64,000 nucleotides of DNA, from positions 1 through 64,000 of the forward strand of contig SAAH01000009.1 in the NCBI GenBank assembly GCA_009929525.1. Direction: 5' to 3'. The translations under genes and the position numbers were made by a program. The DNA comes from Clostridia bacterium (GTDB taxonomy: Bacteria > Bacillota > Clostridia > Lachnospirales > Lachnospiraceae). How positions within the stretch are numbered: position 1 is the stretch's first letter; each line of letters starts with the position of its first letter. Below the pieces are notes generated by a model that saw only the letters and a list, made by a program, of their open reading frames with translations, was not told the origin of the DNA and made no database searches. Shown here piece by piece: positions 9,762-20,118 of this stretch.

Positions 9762-10712
9762 TTACTCCGCTTCTTCTCCATCTTCTTTCACATGGAACAA
9801 TGCATTTACGAATTCATCTGCATTGAACTTCTGAAGATCGTCTATCGTCTCTCCAACACCGATATATTTTACCGGAATGTCAAGTTCCGACTGGATTGCT
9901 ACTGCGATACCACCCTTGGCAGTTCCGTCAAGTTTGGTAAGGATGATTCCTGTTACATTTGCAACTTCTTTAAACTGTCTTGCCTGTGCAAGTGCATTTT
10001 GTCCGGTTGTTCCGTCAAGGACAACCAGTGTCTCAAGATACGCTTCCGGATATTCTCTTTCAAGAACACGATAGATCTTTCTTAATTCTTCCATCAGGTT
10101 CTTCTTATTATGAAGACGTCCCGCTGTATCACACAAAAGTACATCTGCGTGTCTCGCTTTCGCCGCCTGCACTGCATCATAGACGATAGCTGCCGGGTCT
10201 GCCCCTGCCTGGCCGCCGATCAGATCAACATTGGCACGATGCGCCCACTCACTGAGCTGTTCCCCTGCTGCTGCACGGAAAGTATCTGCCGCTGCTACGA
10301 TTACTTTTTTGCCCTGATCTTTTAACTTACCGGCCAGTTTACCTACCGATGTAGTCTTTCCCACACCGTTGACACCGATCACCAATACCACCGATTGTCT
10401 TTTCTCAAAATCATAGGCTGTGTCCCCCACATCCATCTGACGTTTGATCTCATCGATCAGAAGCTGTTTGCACTCTGCCGGTTCCTTTATCTTCTTTTCA
10501 GAAACTTCCTGTTTCAGATGTTCGATAATTCCGGTAGTTGTATTGATACCGATATCTCCCATCACTAAAATCTCTTCGATTTCCTCATAGAAATCATCAT
10601 CTATACTGGAAAACCCACTGAAAATAGAATCAATACCAGCAACAATATTCGCTCTTGTTTTGGACAGGCCATCCACCAGCCTCCTGAAAAAGCCTTTCTT
10701 TTCCTCTGACAT
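9762..10712 (-). CDS. ftsY: Signal recognition particle receptor FtsY
   Basis: 316 aa; GVNGVGKTTSVGKLA, DTFRAAAGEQL, DTAGRLHNKKNLM, TKLDGTAKGG. Confidence 0.97.
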   Translation of the reverse strand: MSEEKKGFFRRLVDGLSKTRANIVAGIDSIFSGFSSIDDDFYEEIEEILVMGDIGINTTTGIIEHLKQEVSEKKIKEPAECKQLLIDEIKRQMDVGDTAYDFEKRQSVVLVIGVNGVGKTTSVGKLAGKLKDQGKKVIVAAADTFRAAAGEQLSEWAHRANVDLIGGQAGADPAAIVYDAVQAAKARHADVLLCDTAGRLHNKKNLMEELRKIYRVLEREYPEAYLETLVVLDGTTGQNALAQARQFKEVANVTGIILTKLDGTAKGGIAVAIQSELDIPVKYIGVGETIDDLQKFNADEFVNALFHVKEDGEEAE

Positions 10713-10787
10713 ATTCCTTCCTCGCTTATCTCATTCATTATCCTAATGTGATGTGGCAGTTTACAGTGACATCCGATACCCGCTTTT

Positions 10788-13700
10788 CTACTCATCTAAT
10801 TGATTTTCAATAAGATTAACAGATACCAGTGTAGAAACACCTTTTTCCTGCATTGTGATACCATATAGCCTATCCGCTGCATTCATCGTGCCTCTTCTAT
10901 GTGTTATAATAATAAACTGTGTGTTTTTTGTCAACTTATGAAGATACTGCGCAAATCTTGTGACATTGGAATCATCCAAAGCTGCCTCAATCTCATCCAG
11001 AAGACAAAATGGCGACGGCTTTAGATTCTGGATAGCAAAAAGAAGTGCGATCGCTGTCAATGCTTTTTCTCCACCGGAAAGCTGCATCATATTCTGCAGT
11101 TTTTTTCCAGGCGGCTGAGAAACGATTTTGATCCCTGCCTCCAGGATATCTTCATCCTCCATCAGTTCCAAAGTACCTTTTCCACCACCAAACAACTGCT
11201 TAAATACCTTGTCGAACTCCAGCCTGATCTGCTCAAACTTCTCTGCGAACTGCTTTCTCATTCCTTCATCCAATTCCGCAATAATACCCTTTAAAGTCTC
11301 CGCAGCCTCCACAAGATCCGAATGCTGTGCACTGAGGAATGTGTGTCGCTCTGATATCTCCTTATATTCCTCGATAGCATTTACATTTACATTGCCAAGC
11401 TTACGGATACCATCTTTGAGTTCAGCGATATCTTTTCTGATCACAGTTCTCTCTGGAAGTTCTTCCATCTGGTAATCACCGGCCTGACTTGGTGTGATCT
11501 CATATTCTTCCCACAGATAGTTGATCTGGCTTTCCTGGCGTTCGTCCAGTTTTTCCTTCTGACTGTTCAGGCGGAAACACTCTTTATCCATAAGATTAAT
11601 ATGAGAGGAAAGTTCATCCCTTCGTGCGAAGAAACTTTTATGCTGACTATTCAGTTCTTCCTTCTGCTCCAGATAGGACTTTAATGTTTCTTCATCCTCC
11701 TGCTGGATCTTACCAGCTGCCTCGATCGTCTTTTCAATCTCCAGGATATCTGATTCTTTCTTTGCCATATCCTGGCTGCCTTCCTCAATGGAAATATTTA
11801 TATTCGCTAATTCTGATTTTAAACTTTCTTCTTCATGACGGATACGGTCCACATTTTCCTGGGCAAAATTTTCTTTTTGTTCAAGCGCCATGTATTCCAT
11901 ACTGATCTCATTCAGAATTTTTGTATGTTCCGCCTCTTCCTGCTGCAGATCTTCCAGAATCATTTGATTCTTGCTTACCAGTTCTTCCTGTTCTTTTTGT
12001 CTGATACCAGACTGATCAAGTTCTTCCTGGATCGAAGTACTGTTTGCTTTAATCTCCTGGATCTGGCTTTCGATTTCCCGGCCTTCAGACTTTAACTGTC
12101 CATAACCGCTTCGTATCTCACGGCTTCTGTCCTCTGCCTGGGTGATATTCATTCGTTCTGTATTCTGTGCAAGCTGCAGCTTCTGCAGTTCATCCGTCAG
12201 GTTAGAAAGGTAATCTCTCCGTCTATTCCTGTCTTCTCTGTTCTTAGCGATAGCTGTCTGCATCTTCTGCATATCCTGCTTCAATGCTTCTACACTTTTA
12301 TCCAGTTCTTCAATCTCCCGCCGTCTTCCCAACAGGTTGCTGCTGTTTCTAAAAGCTCCACCAGTCATGGATCCTCCCGGACTTAGGGATTCTCCTTCCA
12401 GTGTTACGATTCTCAAACTATGATTGTATTTTTTCTGTATCAGGATACCATGATCGATCGTATCCACCACCAGAGTACGCCCAAGAAGCTGTGAAAGAAG
12501 AGGTTTATATAACTCTTCTGCACTTACAAGCGTATCAGCGATACCTATAACACCTTCTTCTCTCAGTGCGGAATTATTATTAAATGCATTTCTTCGCATA
12601 TTAGTCAGTGGGAGAAATGTTGCACGGCCATAACGATTTTTCTTCAAAAATTCGATCATATACTTTGCCGTCTGATCATTGTCCGTAACAATATTCTGGA
12701 TACTTCCACCCAGTGCTGTCTCTATGGCTGTCTCATATTTCTTTTCTACCTTGATCAGATCTGCAACTACTCCATGGATCCCCGGACGATGCTCTTTTTG
12801 CTCCATCACACGGCGGATACTGTTTCCATATCCTTCATACCGTTCTGTAATATTGCGAAGAGATTCCAGCCTGGATGCTTCTCTGTGATAAGCAGTCTGT
12901 CCGATTTCCATTTGTTTCGTCTGTTCATCCAACTGTTTTCTTATCGCAGTGATCTCACGCTCTGTCTTTTGATAGTCCTGATTCATCTCATCCATCTTAG
13001 CGCTGATCGTATGGTATTTTTCCTGACAGGACTTTATGATCTCTGTCTGCTCGGATTCGTCGCTTTTGAGTTTTAAAACTCTTTGACTGAGAGCTGCCTT
13101 TCGGATACCGATCTGTTCAAGCATGGCATCATATCGCTGCATCTTTCCCTTGGTAGATGCACCCTGATTCATGATCTCTATGATTTCATTTTTCCCATCT
13201 TCGATCACCTTAGTGCATTTTTCTATCTCATCTTGTAATGCAGAAAGTTTTTCCTGCTGTGCCGTTCTCTTCTTAGCCATCTCTTTTAAGGATTCTTCCA
13301 GATGAACTTTCTCTTCCAGATGGCTCTTGGCATCTTCTTCCCTTCGGGCAAGTTCCTGCGTAATGGAAAGGATCCGCTCCTGATAATGCTGGTCACTTTG
13401 CTTTGATGCCCTGATCTGCTCACGCAAAATCTGAATATTATTTTCCAGCTGCTGCTTTTTCAGAGCATTTTCGCTTGCCTGATCACGGGATGCCTGAATC
13501 TTTTCTTCCAATTCTTCAAGACTGTTCTCTATCTTTTCATATTCTATCTTTGTTTTTTCGAAATCGGCCTGAGTCTGTTCCAATTCACCCTGAGCCGCCT
13601 GATACTTGGTCTCTACCTCTTTTAGCTGATCCTTAATATGTGCAGACTCTACCAAAAACATATTCACATCCAGAATCTTTAATTCTTCCTTCTTTTTCAA

Positions 13701-14345
13701 ATACACTCTGGCTGTTTCTGACTGGCGTTCCAATGGACCCAGCTGACGGGTCAGTTCAGAGAGGATATCCGTTACCCGGACAAGATTCTGCTGCTCTTCA
13801 TCCAATTTCTTTAACGCTGTATTTTTTCTTCTTTTAAACTTAACGATACCGGCTGCCTCATCGAAAAGCTCTCTTCTTTCCTCTGGTTTTCCACTCAGGA
13901 TCTTGTCAATCTGACCCTGTCCGATGATGGAATATCCTTCTTTACCTATACCGGTGTCGTAGAACAATTCATTAATATCTTTCAGTCGGCAGGTGGTTCC
14001 ATTCAGCAGATACTCACTCTCACCAGAACGATACAAACGTCTTGTAACGGTTACTTCTTCATATTCGATATCCAGTTTATGATCTGAATTATCCAAAGTA
14101 ATAGCAACTGAAGCAAATCCCAGCGGTTTCCTGGTCTCTGTTCCTGAAAATATGATATCCTGCATATTGCCGCCTCGAAGCTGCTTGGCGCTTTGTTCAC
14201 CCAAAACCCAACGGACTGCATCACCTACATTACTTTTTCCGCTTCCGTTTGGTCCAACGATGCCCGTGATACCATTATGGAATTCAAATACGATTTTATT
14301 GGCAAAGGATTTGAAGCCCTGTACTTCGATACTCTTTAGATACAT
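10788..14345 (-). CDS. smc: Chromosome segregation protein SMC
   Basis: 1185 aa; Walker A GPNGSGKSNVGDAVRW, hinge, coiled coils, LSGGEKALTAIALLFAI signature, LLDEIEAALDDSN Walker B. Confidence 0.97.
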   Translation of the reverse strand: MYLKSIEVQGFKSFANKIVFEFHNGITGIVGPNGSGKSNVGDAVRWVLGEQSAKQLRGGNMQDIIFSGTETRKPLGFASVAITLDNSDHKLDIEYEEVTVTRRLYRSGESEYLLNGTTCRLKDINELFYDTGIGKEGYSIIGQGQIDKILSGKPEERRELFDEAAGIVKFKRRKNTALKKLDEEQQNLVRVTDILSELTRQLGPLERQSETARVYLKKKEELKILDVNMFLVESAHIKDQLKEVETKYQAAQGELEQTQADFEKTKIEYEKIENSLEELEEKIQASRDQASENALKKQQLENNIQILREQIRASKQSDQHYQERILSITQELARREEDAKSHLEEKVHLEESLKEMAKKRTAQQEKLSALQDEIEKCTKVIEDGKNEIIEIMNQGASTKGKMQRYDAMLEQIGIRKAALSQRVLKLKSDESEQTEIIKSCQEKYHTISAKMDEMNQDYQKTEREITAIRKQLDEQTKQMEIGQTAYHREASRLESLRNITERYEGYGNSIRRVMEQKEHRPGIHGVVADLIKVEKKYETAIETALGGSIQNIVTDNDQTAKYMIEFLKKNRYGRATFLPLTNMRRNAFNNNSALREEGVIGIADTLVSAEELYKPLLSQLLGRTLVVDTIDHGILIQKKYNHSLRIVTLEGESLSPGGSMTGGAFRNSSNLLGRRREIEELDKSVEALKQDMQKMQTAIAKNREDRNRRRDYLSNLTDELQKLQLAQNTERMNITQAEDRSREIRSGYGQLKSEGREIESQIQEIKANSTSIQEELDQSGIRQKEQEELVSKNQMILEDLQQEEAEHTKILNEISMEYMALEQKENFAQENVDRIRHEEESLKSELANINISIEEGSQDMAKKESDILEIEKTIEAAGKIQQEDEETLKSYLEQKEELNSQHKSFFARRDELSSHINLMDKECFRLNSQKEKLDERQESQINYLWEEYEITPSQAGDYQMEELPERTVIRKDIAELKDGIRKLGNVNVNAIEEYKEISERHTFLSAQHSDLVEAAETLKGIIAELDEGMRKQFAEKFEQIRLEFDKVFKQLFGGGKGTLELMEDEDILEAGIKIVSQPPGKKLQNMMQLSGGEKALTAIALLFAIQNLKPSPFCLLDEIEAALDDSNVTRFAQYLHKLTKNTQFIIITHRRGTMNAADRLYGITMQEKGVSTLVSVNLIENQLDE

Positions 14346-15037
14346 ACGTCACCTACTTTTTGTTTCAATTTGCAGATAGCATGGTATGCCGCCATCTGCT
14401 CCGCCGCCTTCTTGGTACGGCCGCTGCCCTCACCCTGACATTTTTCTCCGATCCAGACCTCTACCTTGAAAATCTTATCGTGGTCTGGACCTTCCTCTCC
14501 TATGAGATGATAGGAAATAGCTCCCGGAATCTTTCCCTGTACCATTTCCTGGAAGATAGTCTTGCTATCGAAAAAGAGTTTTTTATGTTCAATATCATTC
14601 AATATAAATCTCATGATAAACTCTTTTGCATTAGCAAATCCACCATCCATATAAATTGCTCCGATGACAGCCTCCAGTGCATCCGAAGTAACAGAATCCC
14701 TGTGTCGTCCTCCCGTCAATTCTTCTCCACGGCCAAGGCTCAGCAATTCTCCCAGATCAAATTCTCTTGCACAAAATGCCAGCGTAGGCTCGCATACCAA
14801 ACTTGCCCTTAAACGTGTAAGTTCTCCTTCCGGCAGCTTTGGAAAAAGATGAAAAAGATGCTCACTGCTCACCAGTTCCAATACTGCATCTCCCAAAAAC
14901 TCCAGACGTTCGTTGCATGCCAATCTGTCCATACGATGTTCATTGGCATAAGAACTATGGCACAGCGCTGTTTTCAGTAATTCTTTGTTCTGAAACGTAT
15001 AAGATATCCTCTGTTCCAGTGTTTTTATTTTATCCAT
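14336..15037 (-). CDS. rnc: Ribonuclease III
   Basis: 233 aa; NERLEFLGDAVLELV signature and C-terminal dsRNA-binding domain; overlaps smc start by 10 nt. Confidence 0.97.
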   Translation of the reverse strand: MDKIKTLEQRISYTFQNKELLKTALCHSSYANEHRMDRLACNERLEFLGDAVLELVSSEHLFHLFPKLPEGELTRLRASLVCEPTLAFCAREFDLGELLSLGRGEELTGGRHRDSVTSDALEAVIGAIYMDGGFANAKEFIMRFILNDIEHKKLFFDSKTIFQEMVQGKIPGAISYHLIGEEGPDHDKIFKVEVWIGEKCQGEGSGRTKKAAEQMAAYHAICKLKQKVGDVCI

Positions 15038-15159
15038 GTTTTTCTCCTCAGTTTCGATGTCTCATATCTACATCGGAAGGCAGGGGACACCAAGATATCC
15101 CCTGCCAGATTTAGTTCACCATAGTGTGCAAAAAAGCTGCTGACAGCAAACTTTTTCAT

Positions 15160-15390
15160 TTATTCGATTGCATTTTTTATTGCTTCCACTGCGTCGCCTA
15201 CAGATATGATCTTTTCTGCTTCCTCCTGTTGGATCTCAATATCAAATGTTTCTTCAACCCCCATCAGAATCTGAAATATATCCAGTGAATCTGCTCCCAG
15301 ATCATCCGTAAATGTAGTATCCATATTTACCTCAGAAGCATCTACATTCAAAACCTCCGCAATTATCATCTGTAATTTTTCAAGTTCCAT
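15160..15390 (-). CDS. acpP: Acyl carrier protein
   Basis: 76 aa; FTDDLGADSLDIFQ phosphopantetheine site. Confidence 0.96.
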   Translation of the reverse strand: MELEKLQMIIAEVLNVDASEVNMDTTFTDDLGADSLDIFQILMGVEETFDIEIQQEEAEKIISVGDAVEAIKNAIE

Positions 15391-15409
15391 AACTATCCTT
15401 CATCCCCCT

Positions 15410-16414
15410 TTATGTGGTAATGTGTTCCTTAATTTTTCCGCAGATATCTTCCCTTGTAAAGGTAATACACTGGAAAATAGCATTGCGTATCTCAATGGCT
15501 TTGGAATTGCCATGGCTTTTTACCACAAGTCCCTTAAGCCCTAAAAGAGGTGCTCCTCCATATTGGCTTGCATCAAATGTTTTGAGCGTTTCTTTCAATG
15601 CAGGTTTCACTAAAAGTGCACCTATCTTACTTCTTAAAGAAGTCATCATACCGCTTTTCACTTTTGATATCAAAGTGCTTCCAACACCTTCATATAGTTT
15701 TAAAATAACATTTCCCACAAAAGCTTCACAAACGATTACATCGCATACCCCTTTTGGGATATCTCTTGCTTCTACATTGCCGATAAAATTGATATCACTG
15801 CATTCTTTCAGAAGCGGGAATGTCTCTTTCACGAGGGCATTTCCTTTTTCTTCTTCAGCCCCAATATTGACGATCCCTACCTTCGGATTCTTTACCCCCA
15901 TGACATTTTCCATATATATGGAACCCATCTTGGCAAACTGCACCAGATGAGACGCTCTCGCATCTACATTTGCTCCGCAGTCGATCAGCAGTGATACTCC
16001 ATGCTCTGTAGGGATAAGCGGTGCCAAAGGTGCTCTCTCCACGCCCTTTGTCTTTCCCACCAGAACCTGTCCGCCTACAAGAACTGCCCCTGAACTTCCA
16101 CAGGATACAAATGCAGATGCTTCACCCTGACGGACCAAACGTAATCCTACTACCATCGAAGAATCCTTCTTATGCTGGATCGCATTCACCGGAGGTTCTC
16201 CCGTCTCTATCACTTCGGACGCTGGTACAACCTGGATACGTTCTTTCGGATATGTGTATTTTTCTAATTCTTTTTTGATCTTGTCTTCCTGACCAACCAG
16301 ATAAATAAACAATTCGGTTTTTTCATTGGCTGCATCCACGGCACCTTTTACTGGTTCCTGTGGTGCATAGTCACCGCCCATGGCATCCACAGCCACCTTT
16401 ATCAAATCACTCAT
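15410..16414 (-). CDS. plsX: Phosphate acyltransferase PlsX
   Basis: 334 aa; VAVDAMGGDYAPQEPVKGA N-terminus; plsX-acpP-rnc-smc-ftsY synteny. Confidence 0.96.
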   Translation of the reverse strand: MSDLIKVAVDAMGGDYAPQEPVKGAVDAANEKTELFIYLVGQEDKIKKELEKYTYPKERIQVVPASEVIETGEPPVNAIQHKKDSSMVVGLRLVRQGEASAFVSCGSSGAVLVGGQVLVGKTKGVERAPLAPLIPTEHGVSLLIDCGANVDARASHLVQFAKMGSIYMENVMGVKNPKVGIVNIGAEEEKGNALVKETFPLLKECSDINFIGNVEARDIPKGVCDVIVCEAFVGNVILKLYEGVGSTLISKVKSGMMTSLRSKIGALLVKPALKETLKTFDASQYGGAPLLGLKGLVVKSHGNSKAIEIRNAIFQCITFTREDICGKIKEHITT

Positions 16415-16520
16415 GACATTTCCTTCCTTTTCCCATGACAGAGATTTGTGCTTCTGTCAATTTAGACTATTTCCATGATACTAAACATTGGTGTAAATTG
16501 CAAGCCTCGACGAGCAAATC

Positions 16521-16574
16521 AGCAAAAAGCAAAATGTGACTTCATAGAGATCTGCTCCCCATAAAATCACATTT
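16521..16574 (-). terminator. Rho-independent terminator of the choline-binding-like lipoprotein gene
   Basis: On the minus strand AAATGTGATTTTATGGGGA...TCTCTATGAAGTCACATTT forms a ~19-bp stem (with G-U pairs) followed by TGCTTTTTGC. Confidence 0.65.
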
Positions 16575-16631
16575 CACATAATCATCCAACTTTATATATC
16601 GCAACGAAAAACCTGTGGTCTTCTCTGCTTT

Positions 16632-17399
16632 TTACTGCATTACACCGTCAGATCCCAGATGATATCCATCAATATCCGTGTCATGCGCCATGCTGCCATT
16701 GTCATTGAAGTAGTACCATTTTTCACCATCCTGATACCAACCTCTTCTGATGTAGCCATTTTCATCAAAGGAGTACCACTCTCCTTCGATATGTTCCCAC
16801 TTATTGGTTGGGTAGGTTCCGTCTGTATATTCGAACCACCAGCCGTTATCACTGGACTGCCATGTTCCTTCTGCATCAGCTGTCTCTTCAGCAGCTCCTG
16901 TTGCTTCTGCTGCCTCTTCCGTTACCGTAACGCATTTTGTAGGGCTTGTGGTCAGCTGTATGCCATCACCAACAGTATTGGTCACCACAACATAATAATA
17001 TACGGTTCCCGGTTCTGTTGTTGCTGGTGTATAACTAGCTTCTGTGGCACCTTCAATCTCTGTTCCACCACCGTTAGAATCAACATTGTTACGATACCAC
17101 TGATATGTAAGAGTTCCACCATCGCTCACTGCTGCATCAACACTAAGCACTTCAGCTTCACCATTCAGGCCATAAGTAACAGGCTCACCCAATTCATTAT
17201 TTATCGTTGGCTGTTCAACACTCTCATCAATATTCGCTGCTGTCAGATTTGCCGTACTTGACTCTGTGCCTTCTTCTTGAGCTGATTTATCCTCGCTGTT
17301 CCATAAAACACCTAATGTTTCCTGAAAAGAGCATGCGGTCATCATGGGCATACAACATATCACTATCCCTGCAAGTAATCCCTTTTTAATCGATCTCAT
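16632..17399 (-). CDS. Lipoprotein with Ig-like region and choline/cell-wall-binding repeats
   Basis: 255 aa; lipobox-like MTAC at N-terminus; TYQWYRNN...YTPATTEPGTVYYYVVVTN Ig-like stretch; GWYQDGEKWYYFNDNGSMA repeats. Confidence 0.82.
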   Translation of the reverse strand: MRSIKKGLLAGIVICCMPMMTACSFQETLGVLWNSEDKSAQEEGTESSTANLTAANIDESVEQPTINNELGEPVTYGLNGEAEVLSVDAAVSDGGTLTYQWYRNNVDSNGGGTEIEGATEASYTPATTEPGTVYYYVVVTNTVGDGIQLTTSPTKCVTVTEEAAEATGAAEETADAEGTWQSSDNGWWFEYTDGTYPTNKWEHIEGEWYSFDENGYIRRGWYQDGEKWYYFNDNGSMAHDTDIDGYHLGSDGVMQ

Positions 17400-17519
17400 T
17401 GTTATTACCCCTTTTTTTCTATTTTATTACAAAATCATTTCAACTATGTTTCACATTATAACATACTCCCAAATTATATGTCAACATGTAGAACCTGCCA
17501 TAACATTTTGCAAGGCACC

Positions 17520-18839
17520 CTAAATCTGAGCCAGTACGAAGATATCATAGATTGATCTGATTGCTGTCTCAAAGTCTCTGTTTTCCACACCAATGATAAT
17601 ATTAAGTTCACTAGATCCCTGATCGATCATCTTAACATTTACATGGTTGTGTGCCAGTGCTGCAAATATACGTGCAGCTGTCCCCCTGTTTCTTCTCATT
17701 CCGCGGCCAACAACAGCCACCAGTGCCAAATCCGATTCCAGATCGATAGAATCCGGCTGAACCGCTCTGTGAAGTCCTGCGATGATATTCTGTTCCTTAT
17801 CTTCAAACTCATCCTGATGTACATATACAGTAAATGTATCAATTCCAGAAGGAACATGTTCGAATGACAGGCCATTTTCCTCAAATACCTGAAGTACCTT
17901 ACGTCCAAATCCTATCTCTGAGTTCATCATATCTTTCTCGATATTGATGGAAGCAAAGCCTTTCTTACCGGCGATACCTGTGATCGTATATTTCGGTTTG
18001 TTGCAGGTGCTCTCCACGATCATAGTTCCACGATCAAGAGGACGGTTTGTATTTCTTATATTAATTGGAATCCCTTCCTGACGAAGCGGAAAGATTGCAT
18101 CCTCATGGAGAACCGTCGCACCCATATATGCCAGTTCACGAAGTTCTTTATATGTGATCGTTGAGATCACTTCCGGATCATCCACGATCCTTGGGTCAGT
18201 CACAAGAAAACCTGATACATCTGTCCAGTTTTCATAAATATCGGCACGAACAGCTTTCGCCACGATAGAACCTGTAACATCGGAACCACCCCTTGAAAAT
18301 GTCTTTACATTGCCTTCACTGTCTGATCCATAAAATCCAGGAATAACTGCTTTTTCTACTTCTTTTAATTTTGCCGCAAGACAGGCATCTGTTTTTTCTG
18401 CATCCAGAACACCTTCTTCGTCAAAAAAGATATACTTCGCAGAATCCAGAAATTCATATCCCAGATATTCTGCCATGATAATTCCATTCAAAAACTCTCC
18501 ACGGGAAGCTGCATAATCACTTCCTGCCTGATTCTTAAAATCTTCTTTGATCACGTCAAATTCGTGTTCAAGGGATAAAGACAGACCAAGTCCATCTATG
18601 ATTTCCTGATAACGGGCTTTGATACGAGTGATCTTATTATCAAAGTTCTCCCCTGCCGCTGCAGCATGATAACAATCATACAGCATGTCTGTTACTTTGA
18701 TATCATCACCATAACGTTTTCCAGGGGCTGAAGGAACTACATATCTGCGTGCTTCATCTGCACGGATGATCTCTCCAACTTTCTTAAACTGTTCTGCACT
18801 TGCTAATGAGCTTCCTCCAAATTTAACTACTTTCTTCAT
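17520..18839 (-). CDS. Aspartate kinase
   Basis: 439 aa; KFGGSSLASAEQF N-terminus, SRGGSDVTGSIVAKA, tandem ACT region at C-terminus. Confidence 0.94.
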   Translation of the reverse strand: MKKVVKFGGSSLASAEQFKKVGEIIRADEARRYVVPSAPGKRYGDDIKVTDMLYDCYHAAAAGENFDNKITRIKARYQEIIDGLGLSLSLEHEFDVIKEDFKNQAGSDYAASRGEFLNGIIMAEYLGYEFLDSAKYIFFDEEGVLDAEKTDACLAAKLKEVEKAVIPGFYGSDSEGNVKTFSRGGSDVTGSIVAKAVRADIYENWTDVSGFLVTDPRIVDDPEVISTITYKELRELAYMGATVLHEDAIFPLRQEGIPINIRNTNRPLDRGTMIVESTCNKPKYTITGIAGKKGFASINIEKDMMNSEIGFGRKVLQVFEENGLSFEHVPSGIDTFTVYVHQDEFEDKEQNIIAGLHRAVQPDSIDLESDLALVAVVGRGMRRNRGTAARIFAALAHNHVNVKMIDQGSSELNIIIGVENRDFETAIRSIYDIFVLAQI

Positions 18840-18854
18840 AATCTCCTCCTGTGT

Positions 18855-20036
18855 TTACGCGGCTGCTTTTTCCGCATATAGTACTTTTAATATGATCGGG
18901 GTTATAATAGATGATACTACGATCAATAAAATAACTGATGTGGAATACATCGGATCGATCATTCCCTCATCTATACCCTTCTGCATGACAATAAGAGCAA
19001 CCTCTCCTCTGGTCATCATTCCAACGCCTACTTTTAAAGTGTCTTTTCCTTTAATACCAAGGATACGGGCGATCGTTCCACACCCGATGATTTTCCCAAC
19101 CAGTGCTACAACAACAAACAGTATGGAAAACACCAGCAGTGATGGGTTCATCTGCTGAAGTGATGTCTTAATTCCAATACTTGCAAAAAACACCGGGGCA
19201 AATATCATGTACGAACTGATATCAATCTTTCGTGCGATATATTCTGAGTCCTGAATATTACACAAAATAATGCCGGCCACATAAGCTCCGGTAATATCAG
19301 CAATGCCAAACTGCGTCTCAGCCACATAAGCCAAAGCAAGACAGAGCACAAGACCAAAGATAGGAATTCGTCTTGTATGGGGATATTTTTCATCCAGGAA
19401 ACGAAACAACTGATACCCGCCAACTCCCAGCAAAGCTGCAAGGAGGAAAAACAATCCTGTATTTTTCACCACATTCATCGGTGAAACATCTGGATTCTTG
19501 AATCCAATGACCAACGTCAGCACAATGATACCTATCACATCATCGATGATCGCTGCTCCCATGATCGTCGTTCCCAATGACTCCTTCAGTTTACCAAGTT
19601 CCTGAAGTGTTGCTACCGTGATACTTACTGATGTTGCCGTCATGATAACACCGATAAATATACCCGTGTAAAACTTATCCGAGCCAAATGGTGCCATTCC
19701 ATAATATAGAAAATACAGGATAGATCCTCCCACGAGCGGAACTACGACACCTGCTATCGCTATCAAAAGTGCCTTAAATCCTGTCTTTTTCAAGTCTTTC
19801 AGATTCGTCTCCAGACCGGCAAAAAACATAAGGAGAACGACTCCGATCTCTGCCATCTGAATCATAAAATCTGACTCACTTACGATTCCAAACACACTGG
19901 GTCCGATAAGCAGACCTGCTATTATTTCCCCTACAACCTGCGGCGCTTTCAACTTTGATGCCACGATTCCGCAAAACTTTGCTGCCACAATGATAATCGC
20001 CAGATCGCGAAATATCATATACATATTTTCGTCCAT
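18855..20036 (-). CDS. Cation:proton antiporter (CPA2/KefB-like)
   Basis: 393 aa; about 12 hydrophobic segments, PQVVGEIIAGLLIGPSVFG, GAAIIDDVIGI. Confidence 0.9.
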   Translation of the reverse strand: MDENMYMIFRDLAIIIVAAKFCGIVASKLKAPQVVGEIIAGLLIGPSVFGIVSESDFMIQMAEIGVVLLMFFAGLETNLKDLKKTGFKALLIAIAGVVVPLVGGSILYFLYYGMAPFGSDKFYTGIFIGVIMTATSVSITVATLQELGKLKESLGTTIMGAAIIDDVIGIIVLTLVIGFKNPDVSPMNVVKNTGLFFLLAALLGVGGYQLFRFLDEKYPHTRRIPIFGLVLCLALAYVAETQFGIADITGAYVAGIILCNIQDSEYIARKIDISSYMIFAPVFFASIGIKTSLQQMNPSLLVFSILFVVVALVGKIIGCGTIARILGIKGKDTLKVGVGMMTRGEVALIVMQKGIDEGMIDPMYSTSVILLIVVSSIITPIILKVLYAEKAAA

Positions 20037-20118
20037 AAATAGATTCCTTCATCCTTATCTCTTCTAGTTCGCTTCCTTTTTGGCCATATAGTTCAAACCG
20101 ATTATATAACAATTTTTA

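Noticed and set aside
16461-16485. FapR-like operator upstream of plsX (tttag...ctaaa)
   Set aside because: Only 5-bp half sites match and the centre is not symmetric; too weak without a FapR search and alignment.
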